NCBI GenBank assembly: GCA_001599715.1 | Contig: BCHU01000002.1 | Span: 1,550,001 to 1,614,000, forward strand | Reading direction: 5' to 3' | Origin: Phaeotremella fagi | Lineage: Eukaryota > Basidiomycota > Tremellomycetes > Tremellales > Phaeotremellaceae | Length of the DNA stretch: 64,000 nucleotides | Made by a program: the position numbers and the translations under genes | Notes under the pieces: model-generated | The model's database searches: none | The model's input: the letters and a program-made list of their open reading frames with translations, nothing else | What the model was told of the DNA's origin: nothing | In this document: positions 48,475-63,228 of the stretch, in pieces | How positions within the stretch are numbered: the stretch's first letter is position 1 | Layout: each line of letters opens with the position of its first letter

Positions 48475-51400
48475 TCAAATGACACCTACACTGAGCTCAT
48501 TTCCATCCCATAAGCCTGTCGATAAACATTGAACACCAAGATCGAACCAATTCTGTTGGTTTGCACTCAACTCCTTGCCTCTCATCTTAGTCGACATTGC
48601 CAACCCAAACATCTCCCTTAATTTCTTCAAAGCAATAGCTGTCTTGGGTGAAACGTTATAGCGTATCTTACGATCTAATTGGAGTGACGAAGCAGATACC
48701 TAATCGCAACAGCATTAGTGACATCTTCATCACTCGATAAAGTTTGTCGGTGACTCACTCTGAAATCCGCTTGCTCCCCACATAGGAGCGCCAAAGACCT
48801 ATCATCCACAGGCCCCGTTTCCCAAGCATACAATTTCTTCGATTGCATGATAGTGAAATAAATTAAATAATTCGTACCAAATTCAGATTTTGGCACTCTG
48901 AAATTGATTGAACTTGGATGCTAAAAGGAGGGATTTGAGCAATTAGATCTATATAGCAAGAAAAATGACGTACTATTGAAGCAGGTTGTTGATTTGTGAT
49001 TGTTTTCATCCCACCTGAGGGGTCGAGCGATAGTAATTTGGGATATAGACCAGCTGCTAAAGCCGAACTTAAAACTTGAAGGTTTGAAGAGTTGACGTTC
49101 ATCTCTGTAGGTACAGTGACGAATCGAGTCCTAAAGCCTCGGGAGTATCTGGCTCTGCGCAAGTGTAAGTCTGGTCCGATGTTAGCATTCAGAAAACTCA
49201 CTGGCTGATCTCCTGTCGTTGGACTGGAGTCGTTTCTACGAAAGCTGAATCCACTAAGTATCTACACAAAGTCAGGTAAAGGTCAACAATCAAAACAAAA
49301 GTGGGCATACGATAAAAGCTGTTGACGAAGTTCCTCAATTTGTTGCAGGTTCTTGATGACCATTCAGTTTGATCCAAAGCTCAAAACTTACTTGATGCGA
49401 AACATAGTTCTTCTTACAGAACGTCCTTACGAAATTAGGATTATCGGAAGCCCGTCTCCAGCTATCAAACACATTTGCTATGGTGAAGAAATCGCTGTTC
49501 CCTAAAGAATATTATTGTCAACTCCTTCGTTCGAGAAAATGAGAAATGCCGGTTACAACGTACCAACAGCAAAACTTCTTTTGGCCAAATCTGCTTGTCC
49601 TTCGAATCCAAACGGAGTTACGAAAGGACTCTTGGAATTGAGTGTAGCGGCAATAGTCAAAGCAGGATCCAAACACCTGAATAGAGCAGCTACCAAAAGG
49701 AATTTCCCTAAATGAACGTCCATAGGTAGTTTTGATAACAATCTCCCCATAGGCGTAATCTCCTCTGTGGTGGTTAAAGCTTTGACTTCAACTAAGGAAG
49801 CTATTGCTCTCTGGATATTGATTGACGTTGGTGGATCTAGAGCGCGAGATAACACTTCTTCGATGGAGTTGGCAATTTTGATCTTGAGGATTTTGATGCG
49901 TAGTGCTAAGTCTTGAAGTGATAGTCTCAGCATTTCAGGGATAGGATGTTCCGCAAGCTATAGTCAAGATGTCAGTTTAAACATCAAACTTTGTGTTAGA
50001 ATATGGCTTACCTGAGTATCGTGTCTAGCTTTGGTGAAAAGATGAAACGCTAAACCTTCTTGCACACGACCTGCTCTACCTCTTCTTTGCTTAGCGTTAC
50101 TTCTGGCGATGTACGTTTCTACTAATCTCGATATTTGTCTTTTCTCGTCGTATCTCATTTCTCGATGTTTACCACTATCGATAACGCAAGTGATATCAGG
50201 GATCGTAACACCGGTCTCTGTATATCATGATTAGCTTAGGCTTGGGCCCCTCATCAGTCAACCATACCTGCAATATTTGTAGCTAATTCACGTCAGCCCA
50301 GGAAACATGATCAGATGAAACAACTTACAAATAACGATCTTTCTTACTCCCTCAGGAGGGATATCGAACACAGCACTCTGACCTTCAGAGCTGATACTAG
50401 AATGTAAAGGATAAATCACGAAATCACCACCGCCAAAAGCAGGATGACCTTGCAACAGATCGTTCAATTTCCTAATCTCCGCCAAACCAGGCATAAACAC
50501 CAGCACAGCCGCTGAGAAACCAATATAATCCTTATCTTCAAAACATATACGTTCCAACAGACGGACAATCAGATCGTACGGTATTTGCCTTGAATCCAGT
50601 AGATTAACCGTAGAAACCGTTGAAGCAGAATATCGATTCGCAGATAATTTAGTTGGATCTGATTTTTTGGTTGATGCCTCTGAATCAGAGTCATTGTCAT
50701 TTTCGTTGTCAGATTCGATATTTTCCTCGTTCCATTCTAATTGTTTAGCACCAGTTTTCATGTTTCGTAATCTAATAGCGTATTGAGAAGTATCATCGAT
50801 ATGCCATTTAGCTAATTCGACAGCATCTTCCAGGTAATTGACGTTGACTGGGAAAGTTCTACCTGGGACAGACATGAACGGACATCCTCCAAAGAAAGAT
50901 GAGATCTTCTCGGCATCGACTGTTGCGGACATTAAAATGACCTTGAGATCTTTACGATGTTGGATGAGAGTTTTGAGTACGATCAAAAGGAAATCAGATT
51001 CGATGGATCGTTCATGAACCTATCTATGTCAGTTTCAATTACTCGGAGAAAACTCACCTCATCAACAATGATGTGAGTGACCTCGTCAAAGCCAGTCGCA
51101 CGTCCACCTGTACCAGAGCCAGCTTCAAGCATCCTCAAGGCAATACCATTAGTAACAAAAGCCAAACGAGTACTCGCAGACACCTTAGCCTCCAATCTGA
51201 TAGAATAACCAACTAAAGAAGAATTACTGCCCATAGCTCCTGGAGCATCACCTAATTCCTGAGAGACACGCTGAGCTAGCGATATGGCACTAATTCTTCT
51301 GGGTTCCGTTACGAAGATCTTACAAGGTTTACCCTTTGATAAAGAATCTTCCAAAATGAATGAAGGTAATTGTGTAGATTTCCCACATCCGGTTTCACCG

Positions 51401-53571
51401 CTCAAAACCATAACCTGTGATGATTCAAGCGTATCAACGATCTCCTGACGATAAGCAGCTATTGGTAAATTATTTCTCTGACCCAACATCTTCTGATATG
51501 CTGGTGAAGATACTCGTTGTTGAAAGTCTGTTTGTAAACGTTCTGAATATTCCACTTTTGTCGACGTATGCGATGATCCCAAAACGGTTTCAGAATTTTG
51601 AGAGACCTTGACCACTTTTTCGATGTCGGCTGGGACTTCGATTTTTTGTTTCGTTTCCACAAAATCCCGTATTCGTCCCCAAATCTGACGTCTACCACTA
51701 TCTTCCTCCTCCTTTCGAGCTGTCTCCAATTCCTCCCATAAATCGCGATAAGCAGGGGGCATAGTTCTCCAATTAACAGCAGCAATTTCACCATTCCCAA
51801 CTAAAGCACTCAAAGCTATCGTCGAAACATAGTTCTCAGCTTCTACCATATCTTCACAAGCTATATCGTCCATCCTCCAAACTCTTCTTTTAGTTGTTGA
51901 CCAACGAATCTCCAAACCTGCTCGAGCGGCTCGACTAGCTCCAGATAATTTCGCGTAGGTGATGAGAGCTTGTTTGGACGATTTGGCGAGACTGGAACGA
52001 AGAAGTGCTTTTGGGATGTTTCCGCCGAAAGAGAATTGTTTGGGGATGGGCATAGGTCGGATGTTGATTATCGTGTTCGTGTTCGAATGGGCGTCTGATA
52101 TATCTGTAGCTAGAGAGATTGGAGGTTCATCGAGCATGTTGCCGAACATTCCACCTTCATCTTCGTCCCCTCCACTCAAGCTATCCAAGGGATCTGTTGA
52201 AACAGGTGTTTCCGTGGTTGATTCTGGTTCTTGAGAAGTTTCCGTGTCAGTCGTCGGAGGTCGTAACTGCACCCCCTTCAATCTCGCTTCCAGAACATCA
52301 GCATCTCGTCTAGTCTTTGAACTCTTAAATAGAATATCTTATTTACTTTAGTAATAGCTCATTAAAAAAAACCAAAACTCACCGGCATCTTTTCGACTAA
52401 ACATGTACTCTTTCTCCAATTTACTAATCTTATCCTTCAACTCCCTCATCTCAGGTGTTTCCAGAACGACACCAGATCCCTTTCCCTTCTTCCCCTTCTT
52501 GGCACCACCAGCTGTACGTAGAGTATCAAGATCTAACATGCATCCTGCCCAGGTTTCATTCACTTTGTTTAGATCGGGTTCGAGATCTGATTCTGATTCC
52601 GACTCAGCTTCGAGAGATTGGAACAATGAAGTTTCGGTGGTGTTGTTATTTGGTTTTACATCTGAATTCGATGATACCGGTTTAGATTCTTTGGATGGAG
52701 AAATTGGATGAGGTTCTATATCTGGTACCAGAACTAGGGGGTCATCGGGCTCTGGGAGAGTTGGAGCTGGTATTTGTTAATGCTAATCCTGTATATGCAC
52801 CATACCTTCTTTGGCGTATTCGCCCTTCGCCAAACATTCCTCCTCGCTCAGATGAGTCCACATCTATCGAATCAGCCATAAATCAACAACAAAACATACC
52901 CATTCCAAAGCCTCTTCCCAACCATCATTCCCACTAATCCCCTCATTCAAACATTGTGATATCCTTTCCTCTGAAAATCCCAAACGCAAAAGCACATGAT
53001 AAGTAACAAACAACCTCAACAAGACTTTATCCGTTTCCGATTGATTAGATGTTGGAGATAAAGATTTGGTTCTCGATTCGAGACCTTTTTCTACCTCTTC
53101 TTCCTCTTCTAACGCTAATTCCAAAACTCGATCCCTGATAGTTTGATTGATCTCAAGTCTAGGGAAAGAAGTAGCTAATCTGGTATCATATTCAATAGCC
53201 TAAAACGATATCAGCTAACCATAACTTCCCAAATAAACATACTTTAATGATTCTATTAACCTCTTTATCACCTTTCTCTTGTAATCTATCCACCAAACCT
53301 TGCAGAAAAGAATTATCTAAAACAGTTTCATCCTCCCAATCCTCCTTCTTGGATCCTTCAATCGCAACCTTGGAGATATCGACTTTTACAGAGTCAATGA
53401 CGTCCGATTTGACCTCAGCCACAGGATCTTCCTTGAGAGGTTCCTCTATAGGTTTCTTGGTAGCTACAGATGTCGTTGCGAAACCTCGTTGAACGGCTGA
53501 TGAGAATTAGTTACTGATTTCCACCTGATTTTTGGAAACTTACGCTTCAACGATAATTTCTTTTTACCCAT
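48475..53571 (-). CDS. DHX29: DHX29-type DExH-box RNA helicase
   Basis: Large multi-exon gene (more than 12 exons), about 1400 residues. First exons: 53571-53544, 53496-53243, 53199-52900, 52863-52806, 52766-52383. The N terminus has a UBA/RWD-like segment typical of DHX29/DHX57 (YHVLLRLGFSEERISQCLNE, WEEALEWMWTHLSEEE). The helicase core has motif I GETGCGKST (about residue 645), Ia TEPRRISA, II DEVHE (split by the intron 51020-51057), III SATVDAEK, and VI QRRGRAGR, followed by winged-helix, ratchet and OB-fold regions ending NELSVGVI. DHX29 binds the 40S subunit and helps scanning through structured leaders. An acidic insertion (ESDNENDNDSDSE) lies between the two RecA domains. The splice junction between the exon ending 52383 and the next is not resolved; the best frame uses an unusual GAG acceptor. 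Confidence 0.86.
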
Positions 53572-53912
53572 ACTACCTATAGCTTTAAATCTCCTTTCCA
53601 ATCACAGCCCTCCTACCGTACGTTATCGTATGATGAGAGTATGGGCTGATTGAAGATGAATGTACAAATTGAAGAACAGAACAAAGAAATTGTACATGAA
53701 CTTTCTCAACGATCCATTGTGGGACTCCGCTTTCAGATTACAGTACGAGTACAACTGGACAGTTGCTCGTTCGTCATGAATTTCAGTCAGATAAAATTTC
53801 ATAGATCGCTATATTTAACTATATACAAGTTTTCATTCTCTATCATTTCTTCATTCCCTCGATAAAATAAATTCTATGTACAGTCCAGTGATCAGATGAA
53901 AATATCCTGAAA
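53572..53912. other. Intergenic region, DHX29 promoter and gene D 3' flank
   Basis: AT-rich, with TTACAGTACGAGTACAACTG near 53738. No gene. The DHX29 leader is at the left end. Confidence 0.45.
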
Positions 53913-55355
53913 TCACTCTCTCCATCGTTCAGCCGAGGTCGAATTGCATCTAGCGTTTTTCAAACCAAGGGTACAAAACTCTTTCCAAACTCTAAAATCG
54001 TCATCACTACAATCGACCAAAGCTTGTTCAGCGTGTCTGATCAACCAAGAAAACGCTGGTCGTCTAGGACCGATGTTCGCGAGGATATCAGAATAGATTT
54101 TATCTAAAGCTTGTTGGAGTGGCTTCTTTTCTGTGAGAATTCGGTCGTAGTATTTCCATTTCGGTGAAAATCTTAGTGGAAGAGTTTCGGAGGTGTACCA
54201 TTCTGGATCTGAATCTCTTAGACCTAATGATCGTGGTTTAACTGGGGATGCTGTTGGTCTTGTTGAGGATGAGGTTGAATTACCAAAGGCGAAATGAACT
54301 CCTGAAGGAATGGATTGAGAAACACGTTGTGGAAGATTGATCGAAACCTTCGAAGCCCTATTTGGATCGTTGTCACCTCCTTCACCAGTCGGAGCTACAT
54401 CGGAAGCAGTGGGATCTGGTTGTGAAGCATTGTCTGGAGTACTCGTCGAAGGAGAGATCGGAGTAGGCGGATCATCAGAGTTCAACCTTGTTCGTTTAGG
54501 TGTATTGTTATCAGCGTTTTCGGTTTCGACGCTACGTTTGTTATTGCTCGAACTACCTTGTAACCTTTGTCGAAGTTGAGTTTTGAATTCCAACTGTTGC
54601 TTCTTTTGTTCGACGAGCAAAGTAGCGTTTTCTTTATCCATTTCTGAGAATAGAATCTCTTGAAAGTCTTGAGATTGGCGAGCCAACTCCGATTCCAGTT
54701 CCTTTCTAAAATCCTCTTCTTTCTTTTTCAAACTAATCTCCAAAGCCTCTTTATCTTTTTTCAACTCATCAATTTTTTTACTTTCTTCGTGTAACTCTTT
54801 GATCTTTTCATTCAAAGAAACTACTATTTCCTCTTTCATTCGATCGATAATTGTTTCCTTCTCTTTCAAAGCGACTTCTCGGAGTATCAAAGACTTCTCC
54901 TTCGTATCCAAAGATAGTCCTTGTTTCGCGTTGACCAGTAACTCCTTTTCTTTCTCTATCAAAGCGTCCTCTCTTTTTTTGAGATCGGCCCTTTGCTTTT
55001 CTGTCTCCGTATGAATAGCCTCTTTCCACCCTTGCAACTCCGTCTTCCAATGTCCAAGCGAAGCCTTTTCACTTTGAACCTCGTCTTCTCTAGTTTTCAT
55101 CTCTTTTTCATGTTGAAATTTTTGATAGTTGAAATCTCGACTATCTTGTTCCAATTTATTCTCTCTGTTTCTAAGTGATTCTTCAACAACAGAAGTGATA
55201 CTACTGAGAGCGTTATCTATTCTTGATCGTATCTAAATTTTGTACAGTATGTTAGTGTCGGTTTGATGAAAACTTTGATGGGAAGAGCTTACGAGGTCAG
55301 AAGTTGACGGGTGATTTGATTGGGGGTATCGAGGATTTCCTCGACGAGGATCCAT
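53913..55355 (-). CDS. Coiled-coil/SW-module family protein D
   Basis: Two exons (55355-55293 and 55232-53913) give 460 residues. After a short N tail (MDPRRGNPRYPQSNHPST), residues about 22-230 form a Glu/Lys-rich coiled coil that ends in a Gln/Arg segment (KQQLEFKTQLRQRLQG). A disordered Ser/Thr/Pro region with a basic NTPKRTR patch follows. The C-terminal module is closest to A: PRSLGLRDSDPEWYTSETLP, KWKYYDRIL, FSWLIRHAEQALVDCSDDDF and RVWKEFCTLGLKNAR. Compared with B and C it lacks the interior intron. Not a recognised family. Confidence 0.77.
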
Positions 55356-56220
55356 GATGTTGTAGTACTGACAGGGGTGTAAGTTGAAAGGTTTTTTGCT
55401 ATCATCGGAGAATCAGAAGAAAAGAACCACTCACACTACTATAGTAGTCTTTTTGGGGGTTGGGATGACGGAGTTGGTTGGAGTTAGTTAGGGCAGAAGA
55501 TGTTCACGGGAAGAAACGGTTTGAACACGTATTGAAATGAAAGGGAACTCTTTCTATAAGACACAGAAAAATGATAGAATACTCAAAGAAGTCAAAGACG
55601 GTGATAAAAAGGAAGGAGCACTGATTGATTGAAAGAAGAAGTGAGTGAAATTTAAATGATTGTATCCCCTTGATGTATCTTGAAACGCACCAACAGTACA
55701 CCGCACACTCACAATTAGTGGCGCCACGTTCAACAGATCCATCAGATCTGAAATCTGTGGTATTCTGTATACGTCCGTCTCTTACAATATGTACAAGTAC
55801 GTTGTACCAATAGAAGTCATATCAATCATGTATAGGTAATAGAATCACAGATGAGATATAAAATTGTTAAAAAAAGGTGAACGAACAGCAACTGAATCTG
55901 ACAATTGAGCTGGCTTTTTTTCGCTCCTTTTATAGACGTTTACAAATAAATCGGGCAAAAAGAAAAAGAAGACTCAGAATGGCGAAGTTATCAATTTCAA
56001 GATAAAAATGATTAAATGAAAATATGTAAAGTGTTCCTCTAATTCATCGGCATTAGAAGACTTCGTACAGAAGATTCTTGAATTCCAAAAGGAGGTTGAA
56101 AAATGAATTATCGAGAGTGAGTGGAAAATTCGAACTCTCTCTACTTCCCACTTTCTTCCAATTTCTTTATTTTACTCTCTCCCAAAAGTCTTTACAGAAA
56201 CTGTATTTAGAAGCTTAAAT
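55356..56220. other. Divergent region between gene D and the second YbaB-like orphan
   Basis: No gene is supported on either strand. It includes a TGTACAAGTACGTTGTACC inverted segment near 55790-55808 and A/T runs near 55865-55920. Confidence 0.45.
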
Positions 56221-57008
56221 ATGACAGGCAAATACCCAGATCTGAATGAACATCCGATCAATTCGAGAGATCGTAAATCACCATTATCATATGGATTAAA
56301 CAGACCGACCAGAAAGAATTTCAATGAAATCTTTGTGAGTCATCCTCTTTGCACTTGACCACTGACCACACTTCACAGGGAGCTAACACTTCCGATACAC
56401 ATCTCTCAACCTCTCATCTTAGTACTCAAGTACGTCCTCCTGTCAGTCTTCTCACCGAAAACCAGAATCAAAGTCCGAACCAACCGCCATACCCAATCTC
56501 TCAATCGTCAAGTCCGGCATTGTTGACTCCAAATTCAAACTACACCCAACTCTCAAATATCTACGGTACCGGTTCCAGTTTCAATACTCTCGACACACAA
56601 CAGCCAAATCCGCCTTACCCAGAGACAGATGATGAACTGGATATCACCCAGCTCGTCATTCCAACCACTGAATCATCCAAAATTAGTTCCAAGGGATATA
56701 ATACCCACCCCTCAGAAAGTAAGTCAATCCCTCATTCTCATGGGTCGATGTACAAGTACAATACCACTAATCTAATCTATTCAGAGGACAAGATCAAAAT
56801 CAAAGCTACATTCGGTGGAAGTGGAAGGATCAAGAGTCTCGCTGTTGAAGGTGAAGGCCAGAATGTTGGTACAGTTTCCCAGGCGGTGATCGATAAGGCT
56901 GGAGATCTTAATTTAGGGTTGAAAGATGTTCTACCTGATGAGGAGTCTGGTGAGGAGACGGGTAGTACTGGTTCTAGTTCTAGTTCAGACGAGTTGGCTG
57001 ATGAGTGA
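56221..57008 (+). CDS. Orphan with short YbaB-like C-terminal motif (copy 2)
   Basis: Three exons (56221-56334, 56379-56718, 56785-57008) give 225 residues. The first 150 are Ser/Pro/Asn/Gln-rich and disordered. Residues about 152-195 carry KIKIKATFGGSGRIKSLAVE then VGTVSQAVIDKAGDL, followed by an acidic Ser tail (DEESGEETGSTGSSSSSDE). The ordered block matches that of the orphan at 44630-45594 and is likewise preceded by a phase-1 intron. Both orphans sit beside a coiled-coil/SW-module gene (this one is divergent from D). Function unknown. Confidence 0.65.
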
Positions 57009-57148
57009 TAAAGTGATCCATAATCCGTATTTGGAATATGTATATGATCTTGAGAATCGTCCGAATATTCAAAGATGCTATATCATGCATTGAAATTCTT
57101 ACTGCAAATATCCATTCTCCTTAATCCCATAACAACCCAAACCCAACC

Positions 57149-58599
57149 TCAATTCTCCAACAACTCCCTCCAATCCAATTTCTTCCCAGGCCACCCTTCA
57201 CCTCCATCAACAATCAACCGTCTCTCCTGAACAACCCTCAATTCCCTTATCCTCATTCGTCTAGCTTTCCGTTTCGGATCCTTCGGATTGAAAGGTTTCA
57301 ATTCGTCAAGTTCAGCGTCAGACGGTAACACCGACTGACTACCACCTGTCGTGTTCTCATCACGATGTAACGGTCTAGGAGTCGCCATTCCCGAAATAGA
57401 ATTCTCACTGGCGTTCGCGATAGAATATAAATGAGTTTTCAAAAGTAACTGTTGAACCGTTAACAAAGCTTTTGAAATTGCGTGAGGTAGTTTTGGATAT
57501 CCATCTGTTGTTGAACCTGAATCTGAATCTGAACTTGGGTCGAAATGAGCCAAAACCATCGAACTGAACAAATCCCCAACTCCAGAGAAATAACCTCTGA
57601 TAGTGGGTAAAGCGAAAGCCCAAGTTTCCATCTGATCAACATCCTGACCTGGTAACAAAGTACTCCCGAAACAAACCAGAACTTCGTCTTCGGGTTCACC
57701 TAACCCCACAGCGTCGTACCAAGGTGGTATAGTTTCTGGTAACAGTTTCGTATAAGAATTTGGGGGTGCGGGGAGGTTGAGAGAATTGACTAAAGGGATT
57801 GGGAGGGGTATGGAGGAGAATGCTATGTAAGGGAGGGAAGAGGTTGTGTGGAGTTGATGAAGGGCTGAATGGAGAGTTTTTAGGGATGTTATTTGGATAC
57901 CTGATAGGAGTCTGGGGGTTTTCTATTTAGCTTCATTCAAATGTGAACAGAGTTACACCTACTCGACCTCAAATTGATTAGGTGTAATGACAGTAGCCAA
58001 CTTCAACATATCTTTATAAATCGGAACAACGTCTTGAGACACATAAAGTCCAGTCCCAATATCACCCATCACCGCTAAATCGTAAAATCAGTCACCGCAA
58101 ACAAGTAATCGTCATCGCAAACATACGATCCAAAACATAAACCACCTCAGGTTGTTCCTTCTTAATCTCCCTAATCTCCTGTGCAACAACCCCCAAAGCC
58201 TCAGCTCCAGGAACATAACCAGTCAAAATCTTCTTATAAGAGATTAACCCGTTAGTCCTCAAACCTTCAAATATCGACGTCAACTGATCAGGCGTAGTTT
58301 TGTGTCCGTTCGTATGACCGTATCCTATGTTTTTTGTCTCTTTTTCAGCTAATTTGTTTATTTGTGAGAAATGGATGTAGGACTTACCGGTATGATTCGA
58401 GAATTGGACGGTGTTGATTACGTCCACGTCGTAACCTAATAATTGCAGGGGGAAGGTTGCTGCTCTATTCCCTGTTTGATTTTCATCAGTTTATGACGAG
58501 GAAGTACCCCAATGTGTAGAGCTTACCAACATAACCTGAAACCACATGTGATTGGATCGATAGCACACGACCTGGATCCGTCGTCGTCGTTTCACTCAT
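57149..58599 (-). CDS. BUD16: Pyridoxal kinase
   Basis: Multi-exon gene of about 405 residues. The start at 58599 gives MSETTTTDPGRVLSIQSHVV; a frame open upstream has no ATG. Signatures of pyridoxal kinases: SIQSHVVSGYVGNRAATFPL, LQLLGYDVD, NTVQFSNHTGYGH, VVYVLDPVMGDIGTGLYV, TPNQFEVELLSG and the ATP/catalytic segment YFSGVGDLFSS. The enzyme phosphorylates pyridoxal, pyridoxine and pyridoxamine to give PLP precursors. The C terminus is longer than usual: after the kinase core there are about 80 residues with a Ser/Pro-rich linker and a basic end (KDPKRKARRMRIRELRVV). Confidence 0.93.
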
Positions 58600-59179
58600 C
58601 CCAAAGAATCCAAGGTTGTTTATGGAAGAACTAGTTTCAGATGGAGTCGCCAATCTATCAAGAATGTTGTGATAAAGAGAAATTGGACTGGGTCGACAAT
58701 CAGTTATCAACAGTAATCTAGGTGTTGTTGATCGTATAAAAAAGATGTAATATGTACAAAGAAAGTGAGAAACCGAGTCGAGAGATAAGAAATTATCGAA
58801 AATCGTTCCAACTCAAATCGCTACGCTGATAACCGAAAAGCCTGATTGCCGACTGCAGAAACATAATTTGGAGTAGTGCTTTCATCTGTTTTTGAAAATT
58901 AATAAACTATGGAAAATAAAACAAGTACATAAGGAGAAAGAAAATGAATCGAGAAAAGAAAAAGAAAATAATGCAGGTAAAAGCTAACATTCCGTCCCTC
59001 TTTCCTTCTTTGTCTATCAAAAATCCCAATCCAAGGTATTGAGGGTGTGGAAAAAATGCTATATTGATTAAGAAAAACTGATTGATTGGGTATTTTATTT
59101 AATTGTTTTGTTTGGTCGTTATGCCATCGTTTCTAATGAGTGGCGAGGGGGGGGAACGGGAGGGGTGAAAGGAAACCGT
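58600..59179. other. Intergenic region, pyridoxal kinase promoter and SSC1 3' flank
   Basis: No gene. The SSC1 side is T/A-rich; a G run (GGGGGG near 59150) lies just beyond its stop. Confidence 0.5.
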
Positions 59180-61595
<2,416 letters not shown>

Positions 61596-62098
61596 GATTT
61601 TTAGTTGTTGTTATGTGAGTGAGAGGAAGTTTTAGATGTGAGATGAATATAGAGTCGAGGTTGTTGTAACTTTTTTTCTACGACACCAGTTTTTTCTTTT
61701 CCCTCCTCCACTTTGAAGCTTCTGGTGCATTCTCCGTTAGCGTTAGCCGTTGGTGGCAAAAAAATTGTATTGCAAGGGAGAAATCGCCGACGTAAGCGAT
61801 TTTGAAATGCCGGTAGTATGGAGGATGTGGCGTTCACTGTAGAGGCAGCTTTCTTGTGCATCTGATACTCGTTCTTGCAAACGTTCTGTCACTCGTTTGT
61901 ATATGTATAAAGTATCTAGCTGCAGTGATATGTAAGACACTGTGACATCTACTGTACATCGAATGCGTATCTAGGTAATCAGTTTTGAGTCAGTAGAGTG
62001 GATCCTCGAACATCTCTAAGATGAGACTCCGAAATCCATCATCCTGTGGAAAAACCCATCTCCCACTACCTCCTCATCCCCATCTCCAAACCCTTCAT
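61596..62098. other. Intergenic region, SSC1 promoter and CDC8 3' flank
   Basis: Holds a heat-shock-element-like site about 120 bp before SSC1 and a C-rich patch (62040-62160) at the CDC8 3' end. No gene. Confidence 0.5.
61715..61722 (-). promoter_or_regulatory. Heat-shock-element-like site
   Basis: On the SSC1 strand the sequence AGAATGCACCAGAAGCTTCA holds AGAAG and CTTCA units side by side, plus AGAAT two 5-bp steps upstream: a gapped HSF binding site, about 120 bp before the start. Fits the known heat induction of the family; binding is inferred. Confidence 0.45.
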
Positions 62099-62990
62099 CT
62101 AAACCCACAACCTCCCCAACCCCCCTAAGTCCCCTCGAACCACCCCTTGCACATCCCCCCAAATCCCCTCTCCAACCTCCTCAATACTCCCAACAGCCGA
62201 AATCTCCCTCCACCTCCCTACCCCATGAACCCTCCCAACCTCCGCAGCAACAAGTTGAAACTGTTCACGAGTTCTCGTCTGCATAGAAACATTCTCGTAT
62301 CTCTCTTCACCGTATTCACCTCTCTGGGCTGCGATTTCTGGTGGTAGGGTTAAGTAGAGTGTTAGGTCGGGGAGGGGAAGACCTTTATCTGGGTTCAGAC
62401 AGTATTGGAATGGTAGTCCCTGGGTTTAGGTTTTAGTTGGGTTTAGGGGTGGGGGAGGGGGAGGGGACGTACTTTTGCTGCTGAGAAGGCTATACCGGAA
62501 AAGGCGTATCGATCTGCTACTATCGTTATACCTTCCGATAAATCTTTTTCGATGGCGGCACTAAATGTAGGATCAGTTTATGTCTAGAAGGTCAACTGAA
62601 TATCGTCAGAACTGAACTGCCACTCACGCGCATTCCCATCTGTTAGCAGAGAACAATAGATGGATAGCCCGATCATCAAGTTCAGATTTCGATTGTAAAT
62701 AGTTATCAATCATTTTACCAATCGAAGTGGTCCTGTCTACATGGTGTCAGACACAACCTCGTCTCATTATTGGAGTGAGATAGACCCGTGCAACACATGG
62801 ATATTCCATTCTCTAGACGGAACTGTGTCATACTCTCTCCCCACTTACCTGGAAACTTCTGTAGTCTGGCTTTATGACCTGAATCATTCAACTTTTTTAT
62901 CAGCTTATCGACTTGAGTCGATTTGCCTGATCTATCTAAACCTTCGAGAACTATGAATGCGCCTCTTGGTGTTGATGTTGAGGTTGACAT
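62099..62990 (-). CDS. CDC8: Thymidylate kinase
   Basis: About four exons and 210 residues. The start at 62990 gives [20 protein letters not shown]; the frame is open upstream but only from a non-ATG codon. The P-loop is [12 protein letters not shown], the DRT-type binding loop is [16 protein letters not shown], then LLFSANRWE, the catalytic DRY motif [16 protein letters not shown] with the lid AKG, and [13 protein letters not shown]. It phosphorylates dTMP to dTDP, needed in S phase. The 238-bp region shared with RAD7 contains an ACGCGT box, the cell-cycle element that drives CDC8 in other fungi. Confidence 0.95.
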
Positions 62991-63084
62991 TGTTCGTGCT
63001 ATACTGTATGGTCTATCTCTATGACTATCAGCTGTAGCCGTAAAAGTCAACTTGAACTTCTTGTCCACTACGCGCTTCCGACGG

Positions 63085-63090
63085 ACGCGT
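63085..63090. promoter_or_regulatory. ACGCGT (MluI cell-cycle box) in the CDC8/RAD7 promoter
   Basis: Palindromic ACGCGT, 95 bp from the CDC8 start and 139 bp from the RAD7 start, followed by CACGTG at 63095-63100. MBF-type factors bind ACGCGT at S-phase genes including CDC8 in yeast; regulation here is inferred. Confidence 0.5.
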
Positions 63091-63228
63091 TTGCCACGTG
63101 CTATTCACTACCTTAAACTCCACTTTAAATGGTCCAGTCAACCATTAATTTTTGATCGGTCGAGTGGGATTGACTATATCTCATCTTCTTCAACTCTACT
63201 CATACACCCACCATTATCACACTCCACA

